64,000 bases of DNA from Avibacterium sp. 20-132 (lineage in GTDB: Bacteria; Pseudomonadota; Gammaproteobacteria; Enterobacterales; Pasteurellaceae): positions 2,026,001-2,090,000 of the forward strand of contig NZ_CP091456.1 in assembly GCF_023611925.1 (NCBI RefSeq). The letters are read 5' to 3'. The translations under genes were made by a program, and so were the position numbers. The notes under the pieces are model-generated. The model did not search any database, had not been told where the DNA came from, and worked only from the letters and a program-made list of their open reading frames with translations. Positions 24,885 to 34,901 of this stretch are shown one piece after another (position 1 is the first letter of the stretch; every line of letters starts with the position of its first letter).

Positions 24885-25523
24885 ATGAGTAGATTGAAAA
24901 GTGAATTGAACCATAAAGATCGCCAATTAACCGTCGCTAAAATTGCGATCGTTTGCATCACCATTATTTGTTTTGCCTTGATGTTTATTATTTACACCTT
25001 CCCAAGCACCTTAAAAATCTTACTTCCCCCTGATTTAAGGGCTGGCAGCCAGCGACCTTGGTGGGAAGTGCCTACATCAACCGTGTATGCCTTTGCCTAT
25101 CAAACCTTTCAGCAGCTTAATCGTTGGACACTTGATGGGACTCAAGATTACGAAAAAAACATTGAGGCATTAAAGCCTTTTTTGACGCCTTCATGTGAAG
25201 CCTTTTTGCAACAAGATTATGAGGATCGCCAACGTCATAGTGAATTGCGAGATCGTGTGCGTGGTGTGTATGAAATCCCAGGACGAGGATTTAGTGATGA
25301 TCGCGTGATTGTCCATAGCCGAGATAGCTGGACGGTGAATTTGGATTTAAGTGTCGATGAGTATTACAAAGACGAACCTGTCAAACGTGTCTTAACCCGT
25401 TTCCCGATCAGTATTGTGCGAATGGATATTGATTCGCAGCGTAATCCTTGGGGGTTAGGTTTTAACTGTTATGCCTCAATACCCTTACGTTTAGAGGCAA
25501 GCGAGAGTGAGGAGAAAAAATAA
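24885..25523 (+). CDS. TIGR03746/PFL_4703-family, TraE/VirB8-like protein
   Basis: 212 residues. Short cytoplasmic N-terminus, one transmembrane helix (about 18-42, IAIVCITIICFALMFIIYTF) and a periplasmic domain with FQQLNRWTLDGTQDYEKN and DSWTVNLDLSVDEYY, as in TraE-like proteins. Scaffold of the inner-membrane complex. No intergenic space on either side. Confidence 0.85.
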   Translation: MSRLKSELNHKDRQLTVAKIAIVCITIICFALMFIIYTFPSTLKILLPPDLRAGSQRPWWEVPTSTVYAFAYQTFQQLNRWTLDGTQDYEKNIEALKPFLTPSCEAFLQQDYEDRQRHSELRDRVRGVYEIPGRGFSDDRVIVHSRDSWTVNLDLSVDEYYKDEPVKRVLTRFPISIVRMDIDSQRNPWGLGFNCYASIPLRLEASESEEKK

Positions 25524-26441
25524 ATGAAGCGAAAAACCTTACGAAATTTGACCGCACTCTGTTGTGCTGTCATTGCGTGGAATGCTCAAGCCGAAATCTT
25601 AATGAAGTGGCAACGCCTCCCTTTGCCGATTGATTTGCAGGTGGAGAAAGAACGGGTCATTTTGGTCGATAAAAACGTCAAAGTGGGCTATCCAAAAGCC
25701 TTGGAGGGGAAAATCCGTTTACAATCCACAGGTGGGGCGGTCTATCTTAAAGCCTTAGCACCTTTTCCTACCGCACGGTTGCAGCTCAAAGATATGCTGA
25801 CCAATGAAATTATTTTGCTAGATATTACCGCAAAAGAAAAGGTGGTCAATCCTCAAGAAACCGTTCGCTTGCTTTATGAGGGAAAATTAGAAAATCAATC
25901 AGGCAGTCTAAATCAAGATGAAGAGGCAGAAGAGCAAACTTCTACCTCTCTTCAATTACCGGTACCTGCCGCCCTGACCCGTTATGCCGCACAGATGTTT
26001 TATGCCCCATTGCGAACGGTTGAGCCCGTTCCAGGTATTCGCCAGATTGCACACGGTCTGCCGTCAAAAATCACGACCTTGTTACCTGCTTATCCTATTA
26101 CAGCCACGCCACTGATGAGCTGGCAACTGGGTGATTATGTGGTCACCGCCATTCGCCTACAAAATAAAGGCGCCTCACGCCTTGACCTCGACCCACGTGA
26201 GCTGCAAGGGCGTTTTTATGCGGCGACCTTTCAACATCATTGGTTGGGGGGCGTTGGTTCAACGGAAGATACCACAACCCTTTATTTGGTCACGGAAGGG
26301 CGACCAAATCAAGCCATCATTCCTGAATCAAAAAAATACGTACCACCGAAAAAAGTTAAACGCACCAAAATTGTGGTGAAAAAAGTGATTGAGCAAACCC
26401 GTTCTGCAACGGTGAAGGAGGCACAAAATGAAAGCCAATAA
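25524..26441 (+). CDS. TIGR03749/PFL_4704-family, TraK/VirB9-like protein
   Basis: 305 residues with a signal peptide (cleavage near NAQA-E). The mature protein is beta-rich, consistent with TraK/VirB9 periplasmic core-complex subunits, and the C-terminus is very basic (YVPPKKVKRTKIVVKKV). Overlaps the TraB-like gene by 14 bp, indicating stoichiometric production of the two core proteins. Confidence 0.82.
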   Translation: MKRKTLRNLTALCCAVIAWNAQAEILMKWQRLPLPIDLQVEKERVILVDKNVKVGYPKALEGKIRLQSTGGAVYLKALAPFPTARLQLKDMLTNEIILLDITAKEKVVNPQETVRLLYEGKLENQSGSLNQDEEAEEQTSTSLQLPVPAALTRYAAQMFYAPLRTVEPVPGIRQIAHGLPSKITTLLPAYPITATPLMSWQLGDYVVTAIRLQNKGASRLDLDPRELQGRFYAATFQHHWLGGVGSTEDTTTLYLVTEGRPNQAIIPESKKYVPPKKVKRTKIVVKKVIEQTRSATVKEAQNESQ

Positions 26442-27858
26442 GCTGTTTATTGTCATTGGTGCGATTATTTTTCTTATGGTCGGCGGTGTGTCCTATCTCT
26501 TATTTAGTGGTTCATCATCGCCTTCAAGCACAAAACCCAGTGTGTTGGATACCGCACTTAAAGATCTCACGCCTGAAGAAATCCGCCAACTTGGTTTAGA
26601 GGGAGATACCAAAAATGATACGGTTCGCACGTTAATTGGGGCGGCGAAAGAAAGTAACCGTCGTTATGAGAAAGTGATCTCGCAAAATGAAAAAATCCTC
26701 AAAGAAAATGAAACCTTGCGTAAACGTGAGCAAGATGTCCAGCAACAAGTCGATGAGGCGGTACAAAGCAAAACGCAAGAGCTACAAAATATGGTCGCGA
26801 TGCTTCGCGAAGAGATGTCGCAGTTAGTACAAGGTCGCACGTCGTCTAATGAGTCAACCACGTATCAAGGTAATACAACCAATGGGATTGGCGTTGAGGA
26901 GGATACGGCGTTGCCTATCGGAAATGGTCAAGTGGGAACAGGGACAGAGGAAAACGGACAGCGCGTGGAATGGGTTAATCCTGATGATCAAATCGAAGAT
27001 GAACGTAACCCCGCTAAAATTGGCTTCCCAAACCTTAATGCATTCAATAGCACATCGGGTAAGAAAGGATTACCTTTTATTTCAGGCAGTGATGAGAATG
27101 ATCGTGGCACAACCTCTTCAAATTCATCAAGTGGGAAACAAAAAAGTAAAATTGCGGTTTACACGATCCCTGAAAATTCAACGTTGATGGGATCAACGTC
27201 AATGACCGCCTTGTTAGGGCGTATCCCAATTGGTAATGCGGTGAACGATCCTTACCCTTTTAAAGCCATTATTGGGCGAGATAATTTAATTGCTAATGGC
27301 ATTGAACTGCCAGACATCGAACAAGCCATTGTGTCAGGGACGACAACAGGGGATTGGACCTTATCTTGCGTGCGCGGCAAGGTCAAAAGTTTGACCTTTG
27401 TATTTAGTGATGGACGGATTGTTACCCATGGCAACCAGGGCAAAGGGGATGAAAAAATTGGCTGGTTATCCGACCCGCACGGTATCCCTTGCATTCCTGG
27501 TGAGCGGAAAACTAATGCTCCTGAATATTTAGGCACGCATTTCTTATTGGCTGCCGCGGGCGCAGCCGCACAAGGTTACTCGCAAGCTCAAACTACAACG
27601 GTGGTTGATGGCAATACGGTTGTCGGTGCGGTAACGGGACAGCAAGGCAAATATGTGGTAGGCCAAGCACTTGGGCAAGGCATTCAAGAAACCGCAAATT
27701 GGTTTAAAGAGCGTTATGGGCAGAATTTTGATGCCATTTATGTACCACCTGGACACCCTATTGCGATCCACATTGATAAAGCCATTGATATTGATTACGA
27801 CCTCAACGGACGTAAAGTGAAATATGCCCAATTTTCTCGTTCCTCTCAGCTTGATTAA
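26428..27858 (+). CDS. TIGR03752/PFL_4705-family, TraB/VirB10-like protein
   Basis: 476 residues. N-terminal transmembrane helix (about 5-27), a coiled coil (about 75-130, rich in Glu/Gln/Lys), a Ser/Asn/Gly-rich linker (about 145-235) and a C-terminal beta-barrel-type domain (about 240-460, with a hydrophobic antenna near LLAAAGAAAQGY). This is the architecture of VirB10/TraB, which spans both membranes and transmits ATPase energy to the outer-membrane pore. Confidence 0.87.
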   Translation: MKANKLFIVIGAIIFLMVGGVSYLLFSGSSSPSSTKPSVLDTALKDLTPEEIRQLGLEGDTKNDTVRTLIGAAKESNRRYEKVISQNEKILKENETLRKREQDVQQQVDEAVQSKTQELQNMVAMLREEMSQLVQGRTSSNESTTYQGNTTNGIGVEEDTALPIGNGQVGTGTEENGQRVEWVNPDDQIEDERNPAKIGFPNLNAFNSTSGKKGLPFISGSDENDRGTTSSNSSSGKQKSKIAVYTIPENSTLMGSTSMTALLGRIPIGNAVNDPYPFKAIIGRDNLIANGIELPDIEQAIVSGTTTGDWTLSCVRGKVKSLTFVFSDGRIVTHGNQGKGDEKIGWLSDPHGIPCIPGERKTNAPEYLGTHFLLAAAGAAAQGYSQAQTTTVVDGNTVVGAVTGQQGKYVVGQALGQGIQETANWFKERYGQNFDAIYVPPGHPIAIHIDKAIDIDYDLNGRKVKYAQFSRSSQLD

Positions 27859-27880
27859 GACTTCAATTAAGGAATTTGCT

Positions 27881-28285
27881 ATGAAAAGAAGACAAATTTT
27901 TACCGCACTTATCACGTTTTGTGTATTGTCCGCTTGCTCAACTTCACAAAAAGCCTTATTGCCAACAGGGGAGGAAACAATGCAGGCGATTTGGAATAAA
28001 GGCGGCAGTGGCGCACAGTTACAGGTTTATCGTGATAGTAACAACCGTCAGCTTGATCCTGTCAATTATATCGGGTTTAAAGAACAACAGGATTATACCC
28101 GCACAGCGGAAAATGAAATTAAAAACCTTTTTCCCAAGCTCCCTAATCCAGATTTAATTATGTATGTGTATCCTCATTTATCGGCATCAGGTGAGCCAAT
28201 GCCGATCCCAGGGTATTCCACGGTGATCCCCTTTTATAGTCGCGTACAGTATGCTCAACCAGGTGAACGAACAAGGGGGTTATAA
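27881..28285 (+). CDS. TIGR03751-family transfer lipoprotein (TraV/VirB7-like)
   Basis: 134 residues from ATG 27881 behind AAGGAA; the longer frame from 27824 overlaps the TraB-like gene and hides the signal peptide. Lipobox LSAC with Cys19. The C-terminal half is Pro-rich (PHLSASGEPMPIPGYSTVIP). Likely outer-membrane lipoprotein of the core complex. Its stop shares a base with the ATPase start. Confidence 0.85.
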   Translation: MKRRQIFTALITFCVLSACSTSQKALLPTGEETMQAIWNKGGSGAQLQVYRDSNNRQLDPVNYIGFKEQQDYTRTAENEIKNLFPKLPNPDLIMYVYPHLSASGEPMPIPGYSTVIPFYSRVQYAQPGERTRGL

Positions 28286-31119
28286 TGGGCGTATTTTCAG
28301 ACGTATTGACGTCCTTTTTTCCTGATAAGACGGTGGCTTCTCGTCCAGAAAAAAGCGAGGACGTAGAGAAAAACGTTGAGAAGGAAATGCATTCCTCTGA
28401 GCATTCATCTGGGTTTTCAGTGCCTCATACCGTGAGGCGGAGTGGAAAATTAACCCAAGCAGCACATCATCAGAGACTCTATAGCAAACAACCCTCTTTT
28501 GTAGATTATCTGCCGTGGGGCGAATTTTTAGAACAAGAAGGCGTGATGTTATTAGATGATGTTCGCAGTGTTGGCGTGGTATTTGATGTTAAACCTATTG
28601 GTACGGAAGGGCGTGGCGAAGACTATTTAAGTCGTGTACGAAGCCTTGTTAAAGACGCACTGCAAGACAGTTTTGATGAATTAGATAATTACCCGTACGT
28701 TGTGCAGTTTTATTGTCAAGATGAACAAGATTTACGTCCTTATGTGGAAAGTCTGAAAGACTATATTGCCCCTGATATTTTGCAAACTGCGTTTACGCAA
28801 GAATGGCTGAAAAATACGGCAAAGCATTTAAACGATATTAGCAAACCTGGGGGCTTATTTGTTGATGATCGTATTACTAACACCATTTGGTCTGGACGCA
28901 TTCGTCGTACCAGAATGGTCATCTATCGTTATGTGGGGAAAAATGAAGAACAAAGCGCGGTAGAAAGTTTAAATAATGCCTGTGAGCGAGTAGTTGGTGC
29001 ATTAACGACCGCGGGGCTTCACTTAACACGCCAAACAGGCGAGCAGATCCATCAATGGCTTCTACGTTGGTTTAATCCCAATCCTGCGATGGCTTTTGAT
29101 CTTGATAATGGTAGCTGTTATGACAAACTGCATCAACCAACAAGCGATGACTTGCCGTTTGTTGGGCAAGATTTTTCTGAAAATCTCTTTTATAACCAAC
29201 CTGAAAGTAAAGATGACTATTGGTATTTTGATGGATTGCCACACGAAGTGGTGGTTGTAGATAACCTAAGAAATACCCCCGCCATTGGGCATTTTACCGG
29301 TGAGGTACGACGTGGTAAGAATATTAATGCTTTATTCGACTTGTTGCCTGAATCGACCATTATGGTTACAACCATTGTGGTGTATCCGCAAGACAAATTA
29401 GAAGCCCATCTTGAACGAATTAGCAGCCGTGCGGTAGGCGAAAATTATGAATCGATTTACCTGAAACAAGATGTTAAAACCGTGATGGAATACCTCAAAG
29501 ATGGTCACAAGCTCTATCAAGCCAGTCTGGCTTTTTATCTTCGTGGTAAAGATGAAAAAGAACTCAAGCGACGTTCTCGTGAGCTTAGAACCATTTTATT
29601 GAGTAACAATCTTGTTCCCGTCAAAGAAAATGCTGAAATTGCGCCGTTGAACAGTTATCTCCGTTGGTTGCCAATGAATTTCAATCCACAGTTGGATATG
29701 AAAACGCATTACTATACCAAGTATTATTTTGTGCAGCACCTCGCTAATATGTTGCCTGTCTTTGGGCGTGAAACAGGCACTGGACACCCTGGCATTACCT
29801 ATTTTAATCGCGGTGGTTCACCTTTGGATTTTGACCCCATTAATCCGAAAGACAGAGCCAAAAATGCCCATAAATTGCTGTTAGGACCAACAGGGTCGGG
29901 AAAATCAGCCACATTGAATGCCCAAATGGCACAACTGATGGCGGTACATCGACCACGTCTCTTTGTGGTTGAAGCAGGAAACTCCTTTGGCTTATTTGCC
30001 GATTACGCCCAACGTTATGGCTTAACGGTCAACCGTATCTCCCTTGAACCGAGCAGTGATATTGCCTTACCGCTTTTTTCCGAAGCGCATAAACTCCTCG
30101 AAATGAACGTCGATGTTGAGGCAGTTATTGATGAGGAAGAAGAGGACGAAGAGGGCAGTGAGCAACGTGATTTATTAGCTGAAATGGAATTGACTACGCG
30201 CTTAATGATCACGGGCGGTGAGATGAAAGAAGATGACAAAATGAGTCGTGCCGACCGTGCCCAAATCCGTCGCGCCATTATGATGGCCGCAGAAAAAACC
30301 TATGCCGAGGGGAGACAAACCCTCGCGGGTGATGTAAGAGATGCGTTAGAGGCGTTGAGTCAACACCCCGATACCCGAGAAGAACGGCGTGCAAGATTGG
30401 CTGAAATGGCTGAGGCAATGGATATGTTTTGTACGGGAATCAATGGGAAGTTTTTTAACCGTGAAGGGGAGATTTGGCCAGAGGCTGATATTACGCTTGT
30501 GGACTTAGCGATGTTTGCGCGAGAAGGCTATGAAGCAGAACTTGCCATAGCTTACATTTCCTTGATCAACCATATCAACAGTCTTGGGGAAAAATATCAA
30601 CATAGTTTTCGTCCTATCGTTAATATTACCGATGAATCCCATATTATCACCGTTAATCCCTTACTCGCCAAGTTTTTGGTAAAAGGGTCAAAAATGTGGC
30701 GAAAACTAGGCATTTGGTTGTGGCTGGCCACACAAAATATGGAAGATTTTCCGAAAGAGGCCGCGAAATTGCTTAGTATGATTGAATGGTGGGAGTTGCT
30801 GAATCTCACCAATGATGAAATCGAAGAAGTAAACCGTTTTCGTCGATTGTCGGAGGCTCAAAAACTGATGTTATTGTCAGCGAAAAAAGCCGATAAAAAA
30901 TATACCGAAGGTGTGGTGCTGGCAACGAATATGGAAGCCTTATTCCGTGTTGTGCCACCGAGTATTTATCTCGCTTTAGGAATGACTGAAAAACACGAAA
31001 AAGCGCAACGACGTGCCATTATGGCAGAACATCAATGCAGTGAACTAGATGCGGCACTAATTATGGCGACACAGATTGATAAAGCAAGAGGAATTGAGAA
31101 TGTCGAATACAAGCATTAA
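28285..31119 (+). CDS. VirB4/TraC-type conjugative ATPase (TIGR03744/PFL_4706)
   Basis: 944 residues. The N-terminal half (about 80-480) is the TraC/VirB4 N-domain. Walker A GPTGSGKS lies at residues 534-541, and a VNITDESHII segment (about 775-785) is the Walker B region. A highly acidic insert (about 610-635, EEEEDEEGSEQRD) is present. Powers pilus assembly and substrate export. The largest secretion gene, homologous to the TraC-like ATPase of ICEHin1056. Confidence 0.94.
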   Translation: MGVFSDVLTSFFPDKTVASRPEKSEDVEKNVEKEMHSSEHSSGFSVPHTVRRSGKLTQAAHHQRLYSKQPSFVDYLPWGEFLEQEGVMLLDDVRSVGVVFDVKPIGTEGRGEDYLSRVRSLVKDALQDSFDELDNYPYVVQFYCQDEQDLRPYVESLKDYIAPDILQTAFTQEWLKNTAKHLNDISKPGGLFVDDRITNTIWSGRIRRTRMVIYRYVGKNEEQSAVESLNNACERVVGALTTAGLHLTRQTGEQIHQWLLRWFNPNPAMAFDLDNGSCYDKLHQPTSDDLPFVGQDFSENLFYNQPESKDDYWYFDGLPHEVVVVDNLRNTPAIGHFTGEVRRGKNINALFDLLPESTIMVTTIVVYPQDKLEAHLERISSRAVGENYESIYLKQDVKTVMEYLKDGHKLYQASLAFYLRGKDEKELKRRSRELRTILLSNNLVPVKENAEIAPLNSYLRWLPMNFNPQLDMKTHYYTKYYFVQHLANMLPVFGRETGTGHPGITYFNRGGSPLDFDPINPKDRAKNAHKLLLGPTGSGKSATLNAQMAQLMAVHRPRLFVVEAGNSFGLFADYAQRYGLTVNRISLEPSSDIALPLFSEAHKLLEMNVDVEAVIDEEEEDEEGSEQRDLLAEMELTTRLMITGGEMKEDDKMSRADRAQIRRAIMMAAEKTYAEGRQTLAGDVRDALEALSQHPDTREERRARLAEMAEAMDMFCTGINGKFFNREGEIWPEADITLVDLAMFAREGYEAELAIAYISLINHINSLGEKYQHSFRPIVNITDESHIITVNPLLAKFLVKGSKMWRKLGIWLWLATQNMEDFPKEAAKLLSMIEWWELLNLTNDEIEEVNRFRRLSEAQKLMLLSAKKADKKYTEGVVLATNMEALFRVVPPSIYLALGMTEKHEKAQRRAIMAEHQCSELDAALIMATQIDKARGIENVEYKH

Positions 31120-31498
31120 GTCATCTTATACGGGTCTCTTATTTCGAGCTGACCCAATTATTCGACCCTTTAATCTTGCCCCAGTTTTGCAAGATTTAGA
31201 GAGGCTTTGTAAGCAGATTTTGGCAAGAGTGGGGGATGTACAACAGTTTATTTTGTATCCTCATCGCGTGTTCAAACAACGTGCGTGGCATATTAAGGTG
31301 ATTGGCGAGAAAGGGATCACCTACCTTTTACTCAATATTGGCGGGTATTATCAATTTGTTAGCGAGATGAATGCCACACGGCTTTCTTTAAGTGTTGCTG
31401 ATGACATTGATGCCTTTTGGTTTGCCTATGCCTTGAGCGAAAGGCTTGCTGTTCCTCCAACGATTCCGACTGGGCTATTTGGAGGATACACACAATGA
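31100..31498 (+). CDS. hypothetical transfer-cluster protein
   Basis: 132 residues from ATG 31100, which has AGAGGA 7 bp upstream and overlaps the ATPase end by 20 bp. Mixed alpha/beta, without signal peptide or membrane segment (LLFRADPIIRPFNLAPVLQD, then YLLLNIGGYYQF). Family not recognised. Its stop overlaps the next start (ATGA), so it is coupled on both sides. Confidence 0.65.
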   Translation: MSNTSIKSSYTGLLFRADPIIRPFNLAPVLQDLERLCKQILARVGDVQQFILYPHRVFKQRAWHIKVIGEKGITYLLLNIGGYYQFVSEMNATRLSLSVADDIDAFWFAYALSERLAVPPTIPTGLFGGYTQ

Positions 31499-31794
31499 AA
31501 CCCCGTTCAAAAACACGCAAAATATTGGCCGCACTTTTAATCGGCGTATTGCTCTTTTTTAGTGTGCTTTTGCTTGGCGTGGTATTGGTTACCTATATGC
31601 CAGGACTTAATTTAACACAGTGGCTGCAGGAAACCGCCAATGGCTGGTTTGCTTGGCGGCTTTTCTTGTATGCAGTGGTGATAGGATTAATGTATCGCAT
31701 TTATCGTGTTCGTCCATTCTCCGTTAAACTTTGGGGATTAGTGATAGCGGTATTCTTCACCGTTGAAGGGCTGAATTTTCTGTATCGATTATAA
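31495..31794 (+). CDS. small polytopic membrane protein
   Basis: 99 residues from ATG 31495 behind GGAGG. Basic N-terminus then three hydrophobic segments (about 10-33, 52-68 and 75-95). Position between the ATPase and TraG-N genes suggests an accessory inner-membrane component. Family not recognised. Confidence 0.7.
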   Translation: MKPRSKTRKILAALLIGVLLFFSVLLLGVVLVTYMPGLNLTQWLQETANGWFAWRLFLYAVVIGLMYRIYRVRPFSVKLWGLVIAVFFTVEGLNFLYRL

Positions 31795-31807
31795 ATGGGA
31801 GAATAAG

Positions 31808-33304
31808 ATGACGTTTAATGTGGATAGCTATCTTGAATATTTTCTCACGTTATTGGGTTGGATAATCAACAATGGTTTATTTGGATTGCTTGCCAGTACA
31901 GGCTTATTTATTGCGCCTTTAATTGGCGTACTGATTAAAACGTGGTTAGAGGTGAAAAAGCAAGGGGCAGATGAAGGGAACAAAGGCGAATTACTGATTG
32001 ATTGGCTAGGCATACAATTTTTTCCTGCAATGCTGGTGATTGTGATTACCCTTGCCCCGATGTTGCCGATTTCGCTGAATAATATGGCTTACAATGTGGA
32101 GCAATCGAAGCATTGTGGCTATAAAGTGCCGTTAGCACCTGAAAAAACAGGTTATGCCAGTATGGTGAGTGAGTTCGCCGATAAACAAGCCAAAGTACCC
32201 TTGTTGTGGGGATTAGTACACGCCATTAATAAGGGGATTTTGCATGGGGCGGTTTCAACCATTCCTTGTAAACCTGACTTACGTCAAATTCGCTTTGAGG
32301 TGCAACACGAAAAAATTAACAACCCCGCACTGCTGACCGAAGTCCGTCAATTTGTGCAGCAATGTTATTTGCCTGCTCGTCGTAAAGTGTTGGATAGCCA
32401 AGTAGCAATGAATGCCGCACAAGCCCGAGAAGTAAGCTGGCTTGGTGGGAAAATTTTAGTGAACAATAGTGAACTTTACCCTCGTTATCGAGCGATGCAA
32501 CCGATGCAACGTTGGGCTTATGAACCTAACCGTGATCAGGGATTACCCAATACGGGTGAGGGCGGTTTTCCTCATTGCGATGAATGGTGGGCAGATAGCC
32601 AAGTAGGGTTAAAAGATATGCTACTTTCGGATATGCGACAAAATTTATCGGTGAAATTAGGCGAGCTGTTTACTGATGCGAATATTCAAGATGAGGCGTT
32701 ACTTCGCACCTTATTACGCCCTGAAAATATTAATATTTCAAGGGGGAAAGCCTATGAGGGGTACGGTGGTAGTTTAGATTCTACGCTAACCAATAATGTC
32801 TCTTCAGTGGTATCCGCATTGGGGATTACGGCGGGCAGCCTTGCCGCTTACCCTGGTTTTGATGCAATGCGTAATGCGTTGCCTATGATCCAAGCCTTGC
32901 TGATTATGGCAGTGATTATTTTAACGCCGATGGTCATTATATTTAGTGGCTATTCCTTAAAAGCGATTGTAACGCTAATATTTGTACAATTTGCTTTAGT
33001 GACCGTGTCATTTTGGTGGGAATTGGCACGTTGGTTGGATTCGTTTCTGATTAGCATTTTGTACAATTCCCCTGGTCATCAATCAGAAATAAGTTGGGCG
33101 TTTCTCCAAAATAGCCGTGATGATGTGATTATGAGCTTTGTGTTGGGAATGATGTTCTTGGTTTTGCCCGGTGTTTGGGTTGCGGCAATGTCTTGGGCTG
33201 GAGTAGGGCTAGGAAATTTGGCGAGTCATTTTGCTAATTCATCGAAACAGGTTCAAGCTAGTGGTTCTGAGGGGACAAAACTACTAAAACCTAAGACTAA
33301 ATAA
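31808..33304 (+). CDS. TraG N-terminal-domain transfer protein
   Basis: 498 residues behind GGGAGAA. Several transmembrane segments: about 8-38, 70-90, 345-385 (LIMAVIILTPMVIIFSGYSL) and 430-460. A large periplasmic region between them has several Cys (CGYK, CKPD, CYLP, HCDEWW). Matches the TraG-N mating-pair protein family of GI-type systems. Last + strand transfer gene; a bidirectional terminator separates it from the convergent block. Confidence 0.85.
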   Translation: MTFNVDSYLEYFLTLLGWIINNGLFGLLASTGLFIAPLIGVLIKTWLEVKKQGADEGNKGELLIDWLGIQFFPAMLVIVITLAPMLPISLNNMAYNVEQSKHCGYKVPLAPEKTGYASMVSEFADKQAKVPLLWGLVHAINKGILHGAVSTIPCKPDLRQIRFEVQHEKINNPALLTEVRQFVQQCYLPARRKVLDSQVAMNAAQAREVSWLGGKILVNNSELYPRYRAMQPMQRWAYEPNRDQGLPNTGEGGFPHCDEWWADSQVGLKDMLLSDMRQNLSVKLGELFTDANIQDEALLRTLLRPENINISRGKAYEGYGGSLDSTLTNNVSSVVSALGITAGSLAAYPGFDAMRNALPMIQALLIMAVIILTPMVIIFSGYSLKAIVTLIFVQFALVTVSFWWELARWLDSFLISILYNSPGHQSEISWAFLQNSRDDVIMSFVLGMMFLVLPGVWVAAMSWAGVGLGNLASHFANSSKQVQASGSEGTKLLKPKTK

Positions 33305-33306
33305 TC

Positions 33307-33334
33307 TAAAAAAGAGCGAATTAGCTCTTTTTTA
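33307..33334 (+). terminator. bidirectional terminator between convergent transfer operons
   Basis: TAAAAAAGAGC (33307-33317) and GCTCTTTTTTA (33324-33334) are perfectly complementary, with A and T runs on the outer sides for both directions. Confidence 0.9.
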
Positions 33335-33361
33335 GAACCTAATAAGATAAATTTACAGATA

Positions 33362-33706
33362 TCAATCATGGAGTTTTATGTCGTTACTATCGTAGTAACC
33401 GTAACCAGAGTGTCCCACTCTATATCCTTCATCTAGACTGTAATCAAACTCATATTTATTGCTGTTATCATTATTTGATAGTATTTCACCTAAGAATTTT
33501 CTCACTTCTTTTGGGAGAAACACGAAGGCAATAATTAAAGCGAAGACAACTATGAGTGTAGTTAAGTAGTAGAATAATGTAAAGAGCAAGACAGAAATGC
33601 CGAGAACAATAACCGCCTTAAGCCATTTAGACACCTGCCAGTATTTAAATTTGTTAATCACATTTTCTGTCTTATCAACGAATTTCGCAAAACCTGTCAT
33701 TTTCAT
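33362..33706 (-). CDS. DUF3742-like membrane protein
   Basis: 114 residues behind AGGAGG. Amphipathic N-terminal helix, two close hydrophobic segments (about 28-68) and a C-terminal motif DEGYRVGHSGYGYYDSNDI that resembles the conserved tail of DUF3742 proteins, which sit near TraG in PFGI-1-class ICEs. Ends the minus-strand block. Function unknown; the family call is from the tail motif and position. Confidence 0.55.
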   Translation of the reverse strand: MKMTGFAKFVDKTENVINKFKYWQVSKWLKAVIVLGISVLLFTLFYYLTTLIVVFALIIAFVFLPKEVRKFLGEILSNNDNSNKYEFDYSLDEGYRVGHSGYGYYDSNDIKLHD

Positions 33707-33718
33707 TTTTGCCTCCTG

Positions 33719-34399
33719 TTATTGGGCGTTATCCATTAATTTTTTTGAATAAATAATTTTATTATCTTTATCTTTAAGAGTATAACTGAGAACCGTTCCT
33801 GTTAAATTGTCTAGCCCATCGGCAGAATTAAACTGAATGTTTACAGATAATACTACGTTTCTATTGATATTACCAAATTGGTCTTTTCTGTGTTGTATAA
33901 ACTTTTTAGCTTCTGCTTTAGGCATTTGAATACCGTCAATTACTTCTGGGTTAGATACATAGAGATTGATTCGTCTTGGTAAGGTTTTGGTATATTGAGT
34001 AATTAGCTTCCCATCTATATATAAATGACCATTCATTAACGGTTGATAAGTAAACTGATTTTTTTCAAAATCATACTCTCCAAATTGAGTATCAACTAAA
34101 ATCGTAAACTCAGGGGAGGGCGGTGCTTTTTCTACCAAGGTTTTCAGTTTTTTCCCAGCTTCTTCCACTTTATCTTGGAATTCAAACTCATCATTCTTAT
34201 ACTTATGGTAAGTTTGTTTATCACTATATAGCAGCCACTCTTCAGCAAGCGGTTTAAAATCTGTGATATTATTTAAACGCAATGATTCAATCAATATATT
34301 GTCATAATTAAATTTTTTTACTGCTGCAAAAGTTGAAAGGGGTATGAATAAAAAGGTTGCGATAACTAATAAAACTAATTTTTTTTCCAAGAAAACCAT
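33719..34399 (-). CDS. secreted hypothetical protein (possibly DUF4852)
   Basis: 226 residues with a signal peptide (KLVLLVIATFLFIPLSTFAA). The mature part is charged and beta-rich in the second half. It may belong to DUF4852, seen in several Pasteurellaceae/Neisseriaceae, but I am not sure. It lies 12 bp upstream of the DUF3742-like gene on the same strand. AT-richer than the transfer genes, suggesting cargo. Confidence 0.55.
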   Translation of the reverse strand: MVFLEKKLVLLVIATFLFIPLSTFAAVKKFNYDNILIESLRLNNITDFKPLAEEWLLYSDKQTYHKYKNDEFEFQDKVEEAGKKLKTLVEKAPPSPEFTILVDTQFGEYDFEKNQFTYQPLMNGHLYIDGKLITQYTKTLPRRINLYVSNPEVIDGIQMPKAEAKKFIQHRKDQFGNINRNVVLSVNIQFNSADGLDNLTGTVLSYTLKDKDNKIIYSKKLMDNAQ

Positions 34400-34493
34400 T
34401 TCTTCCTCCTTGCTTGATTAATAAGCGGTTGAGTTGATAGGTTATAAGTGTTAGATATTAATTTATTTGTGGTATACAAAAATTTTGTAATTT

Positions 34494-34901
34494 TTATATT
34501 CCTTTACTCCAATCAACAACTTTTAACCCTTCTACTTTTGAAAACTCTTTAATATTATTTGTTACAATAGTTAAGCCTAAACTTCTTGCATGACCTGCAA
34601 TCATAGCATCGTATGGACCTATAGGTTGCCCTTGCTTAGCTAATTCTGCTCTTATTTGCCCACTATGGTATGCCGCCCTTTCATCATAATTTAGAATAGT
34701 CAATCTTGAGCAAAAAGACTCAATAATAGATAAATTATGAGCTACTTTAGCACTCTTTTCTGCACCATAAATGAGTTCCATTAGGGCAATTGAACTCATA
34801 CAAATCATAGCCTGATTCTCATTAAATAGAGGTAACATATGCACAGGTTTATTTTTTATCGTAAAAATGGCTATATTAGTATCTAGCATATATTTTAGCA
34901 T
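34494..34901 (-). CDS. vapC: VapC toxin (PIN-domain ribonuclease)
   Basis: 135 residues. PIN-domain acidic residues are visible: D7 in YMLDTNIA, E42 in ALMELIYG, and D98 in GPYDAMIAGHA with a further T/N-rich TNNIKEF near the end. Closely resembles H. influenzae VapC-type proteins, which cleave initiator tRNA. Its ATG overlaps the vapB stop (TAATG), typical of antitoxin-toxin pairs. Would favour retention of the ICE by the host. Confidence 0.92.
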   Translation of the reverse strand: MLKYMLDTNIAIFTIKNKPVHMLPLFNENQAMICMSSIALMELIYGAEKSAKVAHNLSIIESFCSRLTILNYDERAAYHSGQIRAELAKQGQPIGPYDAMIAGHARSLGLTIVTNNIKEFSKVEGLKVVDWSKGI